A stretch of 64,000 nt of DNA from a bacterium (lineage in GTDB: Bacteria > Elusimicrobiota > Elusimicrobia > Elusimicrobiales > UBA9959). The DNA lies in the NCBI GenBank assembly GCA_021811185.1, contig JAJZPL010000012.1:1-64000 (forward strand). The letters run 5' to 3'. The first letter of the stretch is position 1. Every line of letters starts with the position of its first letter. The translations under genes were made by a program, and so were the position numbers. Shown here piece after piece: positions 18,205 through 26,405 of the stretch. The notes under the pieces were generated by a model. That model was given only the letters and a program-made list of their open reading frames with translations, was not told the DNA's origin and searched no databases.

Positions 18205-18473
18205 AAAAGAGAACGCTCGGTTTCTGTTTCAGCCTGGCCCTGGCGGCCGGGGCCATAGCGGCCGCGGTGCCCGCCCCGGCCGAGGTGATAGATAACCTGG
18301 ATTTTTTCACCGATTACGAGCTCTTGTCCAACCTGGACATCCTGGAGGACGAGCCGGCGGAGAACGACGAGGTTCCCGTTTCCACGGCCCCGGCCGTTTC
18401 GACCGGCGCCGTAACCTGCATAGTTTCTACGGAAACGGTTAAGGTATCCAGTTTTACGCGGGAGGCTATATGA
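18201..18473 (+). CDS. Secreted small acidic protein
   Basis: Signal peptide; 4-nt overlap with upstream gene; NLDFFTDYELLSNLDILEDEP resembles ENLDLLDDMDVLEAIPD at C-terminus of upstream protein. Confidence 0.65.
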   Translation: MKKRTLGFCFSLALAAGAIAAAVPAPAEVIDNLDFFTDYELLSNLDILEDEPAENDEVPVSTAPAVSTGAVTCIVSTETVKVSSFTREAI

Positions 18474-18922
18474 AGACAATAAAAATCACCTTAATGCTGG
18501 CCGTGCTGCTGTTCCCGGCCGGCTTCGCCGCGGCGCAGCAGGCGCCGGCCGCCCAGCCTGACCCGAAGCAGGCTGCCTGGGAAAAGCTGCCCGAGGCCGA
18601 AAAGAACAAGGTGCTCGCCAACTATGAAAAATGGAAAAGCCTGGCCCCGGAGAAAAAAGCGGAAATAAAAGCGAAGTACGCGCGCTTCCGGGCCATGCCG
18701 AAAGAACGGCAGGCCGAATTGCGCGGGCGCTGGGCCCGCTTCCAGGCCATGCCGGAGGCGGCCAGAGAAAAGCTCATAAAGAAATTCCAGAAGTGGCAGA
18801 AGCTCTCGAAGGAGCGCCGGGAAGAGCTGCGCGGCGAATACCGCAAACAGCGGAACGCCGAGCGGCGTTCCGGCGGAGGCTCCGGCTCCGGCGGCGGCGG
18901 AGGCCGCGGCGGGAGGCGGTGA
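18470..18922 (+). CDS. DUF3106-like secreted helical repeat protein
   Basis: Signal peptide; repeats KLPEAEKNKVLANYEKWKSLAPEKKAEIKAKYARFRAMPKERQAEL; Gly/Ser/Arg tail. Confidence 0.8.
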   Translation: MKTIKITLMLAVLLFPAGFAAAQQAPAAQPDPKQAAWEKLPEAEKNKVLANYEKWKSLAPEKKAEIKAKYARFRAMPKERQAELRGRWARFQAMPEAAREKLIKKFQKWQKLSKERREELRGEYRKQRNAERRSGGGSGSGGGGGRGGRR

Positions 18923-18936
18923 AAACCAGCCCCGGA

Positions 18937-18963
18937 CTAAACCTTGTGGAGAGCCGGGGCGTC
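18937..18963 (+). promoter_or_regulatory. Candidate ECF-type promoter matching that of the sigma operon
   Basis: CTAAACCTT-N14-CGTC (AACCTT 18940-18945, CGTC 18960-18963), upstream of 19006 ATG. Confidence 0.6.
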
Positions 18964-19005
18964 AGTATGAGAAGCGGCGCAAGGACGCCCAAACAAGGAG
19001 GAGTT

Positions 19006-19551
19006 ATGAAGAACAAACTAATGATGATCTCCGCGCTTGGCCTGGTTTCGGCCTTTTTAATGGCGGTACCGGTAAAAGCCGAGGACGCGGTGAAAGATCA
19101 GGATAAACTGCAGACCCAGGATCAGCTGCGGACCCAGGACCAGTTGCGGACGCAGGATAAGCTGCAGACGCAGGACCAGGTCCGTGACCAGGACCGGCTC
19201 AAAGCCCAGGACAAACTTCAAACAAAGGAACAGCTCAGGCTTAAGGCCGGTAAAGACGCGGAAGTTCCCGCCGGCGGCGAAAAAGCCGCCCTGAAAGACC
19301 AGGAAAAAACCCGCCTGATGAAAGGCGCCGGGAACGGCAAGGGTGAGATGGTGAGGGAGCGGGCGCAGAACGCGGGCGAGGATAAGGCGCTGAAGAACCA
19401 GGAGAAGACCGGCGCCGGGGACGGTAAAGAGGTCAAGAAGCAGGAAAAAAAGCAGACTAAGGCCTCGGTAAAAGAGCAGCGCCGCGCGGAGAACGCGGAG
19501 CGCCGGGCGAACCGCTCGGAGAACAGGAAAGCTGGCGGAAAGCGCAAGTAA
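19006..19551 (+). CDS. Secreted low-complexity QDQLRT-repeat protein
   Basis: AAGGAGGAG RBS; signal peptide; DQDKLQTQDQLRTQDQLRTQDKLQTQDQVRDQDRLKAQDKLQT; lysine/arginine-rich tail; ORF-track start 18631 is too far upstream. Confidence 0.75.
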   Translation: MKNKLMMISALGLVSAFLMAVPVKAEDAVKDQDKLQTQDQLRTQDQLRTQDKLQTQDQVRDQDRLKAQDKLQTKEQLRLKAGKDAEVPAGGEKAALKDQEKTRLMKGAGNGKGEMVRERAQNAGEDKALKNQEKTGAGDGKEVKKQEKKQTKASVKEQRRAENAERRANRSENRKAGGKRK

Positions 19552-19602
19552 GAAGCGCAGTGCTGCCGCCCCCGCTCCGGGGGCGGCGGGCCGGGAGGAA
19601 AT

Positions 19603-20472
19603 ATGAAAAAACAATTATCGATCGTCTTTCTCTTAATGGGTTTCTCTGGACAGGCCGGCGCTTATTTCGACGCCGGCTCCCGTTTTACTTCCGGCCCGGG
19701 CGGCTATGCCGGTTTTAACGTCTTCGGCGAGGGCGGCAGCGACGATTCTTACCTGCGCGCCTCGCTTAACACCTATAAAAGCGATATCGCGGACCGCTAT
19801 TCCACCTACTCCCTGGGCGCGGGGCTGGACCGGACTTACTGGCGCGCCGGCGCGGAAGTCTCCGTTACGCCGGAAACGGGAGGGTACAAAAACAACGCGC
19901 TGTACGCCGACCTGGCCTTTAACCTGCTGGGCGAGCCCGCGGAGGACGCGGCGCTGGAAGACCTGTCCCTGGGCTGCTTCGCCGGGCTAACCTCCCACGA
20001 GGACGCTTATTCCCTTTCCACGACCACCGTAAGTACCGGCTTCGGAAAAAAGACCAGCGTATCCTCGCTGACCAGCGCCTTCAAACTTAAACAGACGGAT
20101 TACGGCCTCACGGCGGCCGTGCGGGCCTACGGCGTGCGCCTGAGCGGGCGCTTCACCAAGACGGCTTACGACCAGGATATCACCGCGCTGGACAGGCAGC
20201 TGCCCATCGACATCGGCGGGATCGGCACCAGCGGCTACCCGGATAAAGCCGTAAGCGCCAGGCTGCGCTTCTCTTCGCTGCCGCTGTCCCCCGAGGCGGG
20301 CTACGTGAAGACCTACTACCTGCTTACCCAGCCCGATTCCGAGTCCGTAAGTTTCGGCCTTTCGCAGGAGCTGGGCGCGGTGGAACTGTCCGCGGGCTGG
20401 GAGAACTTCAACCCCGGCGGCGGCGCGCCCAAGAGCGATTATTATTCCCTGGGCCTGACCCTGTCGTTCTGA
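19603..20472 (+). CDS. Outer-membrane beta-barrel-like hypothetical protein
   Basis: Signal peptide, alternating beta-strand pattern, ends LGLTLSF*. Confidence 0.7.
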   Translation: MKKQLSIVFLLMGFSGQAGAYFDAGSRFTSGPGGYAGFNVFGEGGSDDSYLRASLNTYKSDIADRYSTYSLGAGLDRTYWRAGAEVSVTPETGGYKNNALYADLAFNLLGEPAEDAALEDLSLGCFAGLTSHEDAYSLSTTTVSTGFGKKTSVSSLTSAFKLKQTDYGLTAAVRAYGVRLSGRFTKTAYDQDITALDRQLPIDIGGIGTSGYPDKAVSARLRFSSLPLSPEAGYVKTYYLLTQPDSESVSFGLSQELGAVELSAGWENFNPGGGAPKSDYYSLGLTLSF

Positions 20473-20485
20473 GCGGCGCGCGCCG

Positions 20486-20539
20486 TTGACTTGCCGGGCG
20501 TAAGGTGGTAAACTATAGTTATTGGCATACGCCAATAAC
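20486..20539 (+). promoter_or_regulatory. Promoter plus 9-bp-arm operator palindrome for DUF134 gene
   Basis: TTGACT-N17-TAAACT (20486-20514) and GTTATTGGC-ATAC-GCCAATAAC (20518-20539), ATG at 20543. Confidence 0.75.
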
Positions 20540-20542
20540 ACT

Positions 20543-20863
20543 ATGGCACGCCCTTTTAAGAACAGGAAAATAACCTCCGAACCGCGGGCATATTACTTTA
20601 AGCCGCGGGCCGTGCCGCTTTGCGAGCTGGAAGAGGCCACGCTGTTCCTGGACGAGTTCCAGGCCCTGAAGCACTCCGAACTGGACGGCAAAGCCCAGGC
20701 CGCCGCCGCCGCGGCCATGAAAATTTCGAGACAGACTTTCGGGAACATCCTCGCTTCCGCCCGGAGGAAGCTGGCCGACGCCGTGGTGAACGGCAAGGCC
20801 CTTAAAATAGAGGGCGGGCCGGCAAAACTGGCGCGCCCCGCGTGCGAAAGGAAAAACAAATGA
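20543..20863 (+). CDS. DUF134 family HTH protein
   Basis: MARPFKNRKI.., LDEFQALKHSELDGKAQAAAAAAMKISRQTFGNILASARRKLADAVVNGKALKIEGG. Confidence 0.9.
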   Translation: MARPFKNRKITSEPRAYYFKPRAVPLCELEEATLFLDEFQALKHSELDGKAQAAAAAAMKISRQTFGNILASARRKLADAVVNGKALKIEGGPAKLARPACERKNK

Positions 20864-21225
20864 ACATCTGCGTACCCGTGGAGAACAGCGACGGCATGAA
20901 TTCCAAGGTTTACGGCCACTTCGGCAGCGCGCCGTTCTTCGCCATCTGCGACATGCGGACCGGCAAAGCCGAGTTCCTGGACAACGGCAACCAGCACCAC
21001 GAGCACGGCCAGTGCAACCCGCTGGGAGCCATCGCCGGCAAGGCCGTCACGGCCATCCTGGTGGGCGGCATAGGGGCCCGCGCGCTGGAACACCTCAACG
21101 CCGGAGGCATAAGGGCTTACCGCGCTCCCCAGGGCCCGCTTTCCATCGCCCTTGAAATGTTCAAGAAGAACGAACTGCCGGAGCTGCTGCCTTCGGATTG
21201 CTGCAAGGGGCACAGCTGCCATTGA
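20860..21225 (+). CDS. NifB/NifX-type dinitrogenase iron-molybdenum cofactor family protein
   Basis: MNICVPVENSDGMNSKVYGHFGSAPFFAICD, GGIGARALEHLNAGGIRAYRA. Confidence 0.9.
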   Translation: MNICVPVENSDGMNSKVYGHFGSAPFFAICDMRTGKAEFLDNGNQHHEHGQCNPLGAIAGKAVTAILVGGIGARALEHLNAGGIRAYRAPQGPLSIALEMFKKNELPELLPSDCCKGHSCH

Positions 21226-21295
21226 GAGCGAGCCGCGGCCGGGCTCCGCGCGGGCCGGAGAACCGGCCCGCGGGTTCCGGGTTTTGGAACGAACC

Positions 21296-21658
21296 ATGAA
21301 AGATAAAAAAATGCCTATCGAAGAAGCGCTGGCGAAGTATGCCGGCCGGCTTAACGACCCCGACGCCTCCGCCGAGGTCACCGGCGCCTGCGGCGATTCC
21401 ATGGAGTTCTACCTTTCTTTCAAGGAAGGGAAAGTGGACGATATCCGGTATTATTCCGACGGCTGCGAGGTTACCAGGGCCTGCGGCGCGGTAGCCGCTT
21501 TCTACGCGGACGGGCGCCCGCTGGAAGAGGCCATGTTCGTGTCCCCGGGCCTTATCCTTAAAACCCTGGGGCGGGTGCCGGAAGACCACCGGCATTGCGC
21601 CATCCTGGCCGCCACCACGCTGTATAAGGCCATGGCCGACTATCTGCTTAAGAAGTAG
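21296..21658 (+). CDS. NifU/IscU-like iron-sulfur scaffold-related protein
   Basis: VTGACGDSMEFYLSFKEGKVDDIRYYSDGCEVTRACGAVAA. Confidence 0.82.
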   Translation: MKDKKMPIEEALAKYAGRLNDPDASAEVTGACGDSMEFYLSFKEGKVDDIRYYSDGCEVTRACGAVAAFYADGRPLEEAMFVSPGLILKTLGRVPEDHRHCAILAATTLYKAMADYLLKK

Positions 21659-21714
21659 CCGGCCGTTCCGCGGGACTCACGGGCGGCGCGGCGGGGAAAT
21701 GCGGGTGATAACTA

Positions 21715-22260
21715 ATGAATAGCGAAAAAAATTTAATAGCGCGCGCCCAGACGGGCGACAACAAGGCTTTCGAGGCATTGGTCCTGAAATACAAGGACCG
21801 GCTTTATGAAATCGCCTCCAGCGTCTGCTCAAGGATGCCTTCCGAGACCCAGGACGTGGCGCAGGAAACCTTCATCTCCGCCTTGAAAAACATCAATTCC
21901 TTCAAGGGCAACGCCGCTTTCGGCACCTGGCTTTACCGCATCGCCGCCAATAACTGCTGGCAGCGGTTCCGCAAGGTTAAAACCGAGCGGCTCTCCGAGA
22001 TGCCCGACGAGAGCAGCAAGGGCCATCCTTCCCGCTCCTGCGTGAACGAGAACGCGCTTAAGAACGAGCTTTCCCGGGCGGTAAGCAGGGCCCTGGCCGC
22101 CATGCCGCCCATCTACCGCATGGCCGTAACCCTGAGCGACATAGAGGGCTTGTCCAACGCCGAAGCCGCCGCCCGCCTTAAGATCTCCGGGCCCGCCATG
22201 AAAACCCGGCTGCACCGCGCCCGCGGCCTGCTTAAAAAGCAGCTTACGGCTTTCCGCTGA
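21715..22260 (+). CDS. ECF RNA polymerase sigma factor (second)
   Basis: QDVAQETFISALKNINSFKGNAAFGTWLYRIAANNCWQRFRK; GLSNAEAAARLKISGPAMKTRLHRARGLLKK. Confidence 0.95.
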   Translation: MNSEKNLIARAQTGDNKAFEALVLKYKDRLYEIASSVCSRMPSETQDVAQETFISALKNINSFKGNAAFGTWLYRIAANNCWQRFRKVKTERLSEMPDESSKGHPSRSCVNENALKNELSRAVSRALAAMPPIYRMAVTLSDIEGLSNAEAAARLKISGPAMKTRLHRARGLLKKQLTAFR

Positions 22261-22302
22261 CCGAGGCGGTCGTTAAGCTCGCTTATAGGCCGCCGCCCCG
22301 GT

Positions 22303-22332
22303 GAACCTTTTTTGTCCTGCCGCGCATCTAAA
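22303..22332 (+). promoter_or_regulatory. Candidate ECF-type promoter upstream of thioredoxin
   Basis: GAACCTT (22303-22309) and CATCTAAA (22325-22332), classical ECF-like -35/-10 pair. Confidence 0.5.
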
Positions 22333-22392
22333 TAGCAGAGGTTAAGGCCGCGCCTTCATGGGCGCGCGCCGAGGCGGTACACGGGAGGAACA

Positions 22393-22746
22393 ATGGAAAA
22401 TCTGACACTGGCTTCGTTCAAGGCGAAGGTTTTCGATTTCGAGGGCAGCAAGGAATGGAAGTTCGCGGGGGACAAACCCTGCATAGTGGACTTTTACGCC
22501 GACTGGTGCGGCCCGTGCAAGATGATCTCGCCGGTGCTGGCCGAACTGGCTGAAAAATATTCCGGGAAACTGGATGTTTATAAAGTGAACACCGACGAGC
22601 AGGAGCAGCTGGCTTCGCTCTTCGGCATACAAAGCATCCCGACCCTGCTCTTTGTGCCGCTGGCCGGCAAACCCCAGCTCTCCGCAGGAGTTCTGCCTAG
22701 GGAAAGCCTGGAAAGGGTCATAGCGGAAGTGCTGGGCGTCAAATAG
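22393..22746 (+). CDS. Thioredoxin
   Basis: CIVDFYADWCGPCKMISPVLAELAEKYSGKLDVYKVNTDEQ, IQSIPTLLFV. Confidence 0.97.
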   Translation: MENLTLASFKAKVFDFEGSKEWKFAGDKPCIVDFYADWCGPCKMISPVLAELAEKYSGKLDVYKVNTDEQEQLASLFGIQSIPTLLFVPLAGKPQLSAGVLPRESLERVIAEVLGVK

Positions 22747-22777
22747 GGGACAAGCAGCGGCCAAAGCGCCGGCGCGT

Positions 22778-23161
22778 TCATCTGCCCAGCAGGCTGTAGG
22801 AAAGAATGGCGAGGACCAGCAGCGTGACGCCTACATACAGCCGGTCTTTCTGCCTGGCGAAAGCGAAGACGGAAAAGGCAACGCGGGCTACGGGGGTAGC
22901 GATAAGGATCAGCAGCCCCAGCTGGATTAGCCCGCGCCCGCGCCCGGCGAAGGTTTCCCTGATTATGCCGCTCACGTTGCAGAAGTCCGGGGGCTGGGTG
23001 CGGAAAACGCCGTAATCCATCTGTGCCCCGCCATGGCGGATAAGATAGATAACGCCGCCCAGCGAAACCACGGCGGCCGCGGCAATAACCCCGGCCCGGA
23101 GGAGATTTCCTATTATGGTCTCCGTCTCGTGTTTTATCTGTTCCAGCTCTTGTTTTTCCAT
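22778..23161 (-). CDS. DUF1634 membrane protein
   Basis: Adjacent to TauE/SafE gene, three TM helices, GLIQLGLLILIATPVARVAFSVFAFARQKDRLYVGVTL. Confidence 0.88.
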   Translation of the reverse strand: MEKQELEQIKHETETIIGNLLRAGVIAAAAVVSLGGVIYLIRHGGAQMDYGVFRTQPPDFCNVSGIIRETFAGRGRGLIQLGLLILIATPVARVAFSVFAFARQKDRLYVGVTLLVLAILSYSLLGR

Positions 23162-23162
23162 G

Positions 23163-23999
23163 TCAGATAAGGCCTTTTACGCCTGTATGGATCATTTCCA
23201 GCGCCAGCACGAACAGCACTACGCCGAAGATGACGCGGAGTTTTTTGGTTTCCGCGTCGAACAGGTGCTTCGCCCCGAGGGACGAGCCGAGCAGCACTCC
23301 GAGCATAACCGGCATGGTAAGCCCCGGGTCTATGTAGCCCTGCCTTAAATATATCCCCGCGCTGGCCGCGGCGGTAACGCCTATCATGAAATTACTGGTG
23401 GCCGTGGAGACCTTGAACGGCAGGCGCATGGCCTGGTCCATGGCCAGCACCTTTACGGCCCCGGAGCCTATGCCGAGCAGCCCGGAAATGCCGCCGGCCA
23501 GGAACATCAGGCCGAAGCCGGAGGGGACGGACGTGACGTTATAGGGAACGAGCCCCCCGCGCGCCGGGTAAGTGCCGTTCATCCCGAGGCGGGTGGCAAG
23601 CTTGTCCTGTTTGACCTTGCCGGGACTTTCGTCCCTGTGGCGGCTTGAAACATAGGCCGAATGCAGCAGGACGAGACCGAAGATCAAAGCTATTACGGGA
23701 GTGGAAAGGCGCAGCGCGAGAAAAGCGCCGAAAAGAGCCCCCACCGTGGTGGCTATCTCAAGGAACATCCCTATGCGGATATTGCTGAAGCCTTCTTTTA
23801 CGTAAGCGGCGGCGGCCCCGGAGGAAGTGGCTATGACCGACACCAGCGAGGCGCCAATGGCGTAGCGGATATCCACGCCGAAGACGACGGTGAGCAGGGG
23901 AATGATCACGATGCCGCCGCCCAACCCGGTGAGGGAGCCAAGGAAGCCGGCTCCGAAAGAGCCGACGAAGAGAAACGCTGTGAAAAGCAGGATGCTCAT
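23163..23999 (-). CDS. Sulfite exporter TauE/SafE family permease
   Basis: GFLGSLTGLGGGIVIIPLLTVVFGVDIRYAIGASLVSVIATSSGAAAAYV. Confidence 0.94.
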   Translation of the reverse strand: MSILLFTAFLFVGSFGAGFLGSLTGLGGGIVIIPLLTVVFGVDIRYAIGASLVSVIATSSGAAAAYVKEGFSNIRIGMFLEIATTVGALFGAFLALRLSTPVIALIFGLVLLHSAYVSSRHRDESPGKVKQDKLATRLGMNGTYPARGGLVPYNVTSVPSGFGLMFLAGGISGLLGIGSGAVKVLAMDQAMRLPFKVSTATSNFMIGVTAAASAGIYLRQGYIDPGLTMPVMLGVLLGSSLGAKHLFDAETKKLRVIFGVVLFVLALEMIHTGVKGLI

Positions 24000-24088
24000 G
24001 GAATTACGCGCCCCTGTATGGCTGATTGCCTCATAACCGCTATTTTATCATTTTAGTTGCCGCCTGATTTTTTGTAGCATTGACACTG

Positions 24089-24367
24089 ATGGGCTTACTG
24101 AAAGAAAAAACCAGGCTATTCTGCCTTTCCGCCGCGCTGCTGACAGTGCTGGCGTGGCCTGCCCACGAGGTCCTGGCCCATCATGGCGCCGACAGCGACT
24201 GCCAGATATGCGCTGTTTCCTTTTCGCCGGAACTCAACGCCGACTGCGGTTCCGCGCTGCTGGCCGCCCCCGAAAATTTCAGCCTGCTTAAGCAGGAAGC
24301 CGCGCCGCTTACGGCGATTACCGCGGTCAGCCCCGTCTTTTACGGCCGGGCCCCTCCGGCCATTTAG
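24089..24367 (+). CDS. Small secreted/anchored DUF2946-like protein near metal transporter
   Basis: MGLLKEKTRLFCLSAALL signal, HHGADSDCQICAVSFSP. Confidence 0.55.
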   Translation: MGLLKEKTRLFCLSAALLTVLAWPAHEVLAHHGADSDCQICAVSFSPELNADCGSALLAAPENFSLLKQEAAPLTAITAVSPVFYGRAPPAI

Positions 24368-24450
24368 GCCAATAAGACATATCCGAAAAACTCCAGGCCA
24401 CATCGCGGCCTGGCTCCTCCGCGTTCAAGGGTAAACACCCTGGAGAATCC

Positions 24451-25506
24451 ATGTTGAATAAAATATCTGTTTCGGCGTTCTGCTTTGCCGCGCTGTCGCT
24501 GGCCCCATCCTCCGCCGCGGTGGCGGGCGTGGTGAATCCCGATATTTCCGTGATCGGGCAGGTGGTTTATAAATACCATGACGATAAGGCGGCCGAGGGC
24601 GCCCGCAAGCCCACGCTGGACCTGGGCGAGACGGAACTGGTGTTCGATTCCTACCTGAACCCCTATGCCAAAGGCACCTTCGTGTTCACCGTGGGGGAAG
24701 ACGGGCTGGGAACCGAGGAAGCCTATCTCGACGTGATAAAGGGCCTTCCCGACGGGCTGGCGCTGCGGGGCGGCAAGTACCGCCTGGGCTTCGGCAAACT
24801 GAACCCGGTACATCCGCACGCTTACCCGTTCATCGACGCGCCGCGCGTGATGGCGGCCATGCTGCCTGGCGAGGACGGGTTCGACGACATCGGCACGCGC
24901 GCTTCGTACTATCTGCCGGTCTCCTGGGCTTCGGAACTTTCCGCCGACGCGCTGAAGGGCGCGGTTTTCCACCCGGACGAAACTGCGCCGGCGGCGGGCT
25001 GGCTGTCGCATTGGAGTAATTCGCTGATGCTCGGCGAGGCCACGCCGCTCGATATAGGCGTTTCGGCCGCGCAGGGCACCAATAACGTGCGCTGGGGAAC
25101 TAAAACCACGGTCTACGGAGCCGATATCAAAACGAAGGTCCCCTTCTCCAGCCTGACGAACCTGACCCTGCAGGGCGAGTATTTCTACAACAACAGCAGC
25201 GTCGTGGTCGACACCACCACCGGCGATACCAGCCATATGGGCAGGCAGGGCTTTTACGCCTTCGCCGACCTGAGGTTCAAACAAAGGTGGAACGCGGGTG
25301 CGATCTACGACCAGTATAACCCGGTTGAGAATAAAAATCTGACCTACAGGGCCATAAAAGGTTTCGCCGGGTACTCGCTGCTGGAGGAAACCACGATGCT
25401 CCGGCTTACGTATGAGCGGTTCAAGCCGGAGAATTCCCCGGCCGTGCACACCGTGATGTTCCAGGTGCTGTTCAGCATGGGGCCGCATAAAGCGCATCAG
25501 TTCTGA
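24451..25506 (+). CDS. Outer-membrane/porin-like protein associated with metal ABC transporter
   Basis: Signal peptide, beta-rich 351 aa, co-directional with ZnuA-like gene. Confidence 0.65.
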   Translation: MLNKISVSAFCFAALSLAPSSAAVAGVVNPDISVIGQVVYKYHDDKAAEGARKPTLDLGETELVFDSYLNPYAKGTFVFTVGEDGLGTEEAYLDVIKGLPDGLALRGGKYRLGFGKLNPVHPHAYPFIDAPRVMAAMLPGEDGFDDIGTRASYYLPVSWASELSADALKGAVFHPDETAPAAGWLSHWSNSLMLGEATPLDIGVSAAQGTNNVRWGTKTTVYGADIKTKVPFSSLTNLTLQGEYFYNNSSVVVDTTTGDTSHMGRQGFYAFADLRFKQRWNAGAIYDQYNPVENKNLTYRAIKGFAGYSLLEETTMLRLTYERFKPENSPAVHTVMFQVLFSMGPHKAHQF

Positions 25507-25522
25507 ACTTAAGGATAAAAAC

Positions 25523-26401
25523 ATGAAAAAACTCTTAACAACTCTGGTGTTCGCGATGGTTTCCGGCGCGCCCCTGGCGGCCGCCCAGCTCAAAGTTGCT
25601 GCGGCGCTGCCCGACCTGGGCTCGATAGCGTCCTACATAGGCGGCGACAAAGTGGATGTGTTCGCGATCGGCAGGAACAACGCCAACCCGCACGCCGTGG
25701 AGGTGCTGCCGTCGTATATGATCAGGGTCTCGCGGGCGGCAGTCTATCTTAAGGTCGGCCTGGCCCTGGACCAGTGGTCGGATGCCATCATAGACGGTTC
25801 GCGCAATAACAAGCTTATCGTTGCCGACTGCTCGGCCGGGATAAACCCGCTGCAGAAGCCGGCGGGAAAGGTGGACGCCTCGATGGGGGACGTGCATCCG
25901 GACGGGAACCCGCATTACTGGCTGGACCCGGCCAACGGCTTGATAATAGCCGCCAACGTGGCGGCGGCGCTGAAGAAGGCGGACCCGGCCAACGGGGATT
26001 ATTATGAAAAGAACTATGAGCGCTTTAAAGGGGAGCTGGCTAAACGCCTGGCGGGCTGGAAAGGCGCCATGGGCGGGCTGGCCGGGCAAAAAGTGATCAG
26101 TTACCATTCCTCGTGGATCTACTTCGCCACGGCGTTCGGTCTGACCATAGCCGGCAGCGTGGAGCCGCTGCCCGGCATCCCGCCTACCGCCAAACACCTG
26201 GCGGAGCTGGTGGACCTGATCAGGAAGGACCGCATTTCCATGCTGCTGCAGGAGTCGTACTTCCCCGACGACGCGCCGCGCTTCCTGGCGCGCCGGACCG
26301 GGATAAAGGTGTTCAAGCTCTCGCCGTCCTGCGGCAGCGTGAAAGCCGACTCCTATTTCGCGCACTTCGACGAGATAGTCTCAGCGCTGGCGGGGAGATA
26401 A
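25523..26401 (+). CDS. ZnuA/TroA-like metal ABC transporter substrate-binding protein
   Basis: Signal peptide; LPDLGSIASYIGGDKV, NPHAVEVLPS, GNPHYWLDPANG, YHSSWIYFATAFGLTIAGSVEPLPGIPPTAKHL. Confidence 0.92.
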   Translation: MKKLLTTLVFAMVSGAPLAAAQLKVAAALPDLGSIASYIGGDKVDVFAIGRNNANPHAVEVLPSYMIRVSRAAVYLKVGLALDQWSDAIIDGSRNNKLIVADCSAGINPLQKPAGKVDASMGDVHPDGNPHYWLDPANGLIIAANVAAALKKADPANGDYYEKNYERFKGELAKRLAGWKGAMGGLAGQKVISYHSSWIYFATAFGLTIAGSVEPLPGIPPTAKHLAELVDLIRKDRISMLLQESYFPDDAPRFLARRTGIKVFKLSPSCGSVKADSYFAHFDEIVSALAGR

Positions 26402-26405
26402 CATC

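Noticed and set aside
22744-22765. TAGGGGACAAGCAGCGGCC, resembling a RAYT end
   Set aside because: No partner inverted repeat found; only the GGGGAC hexamer matches
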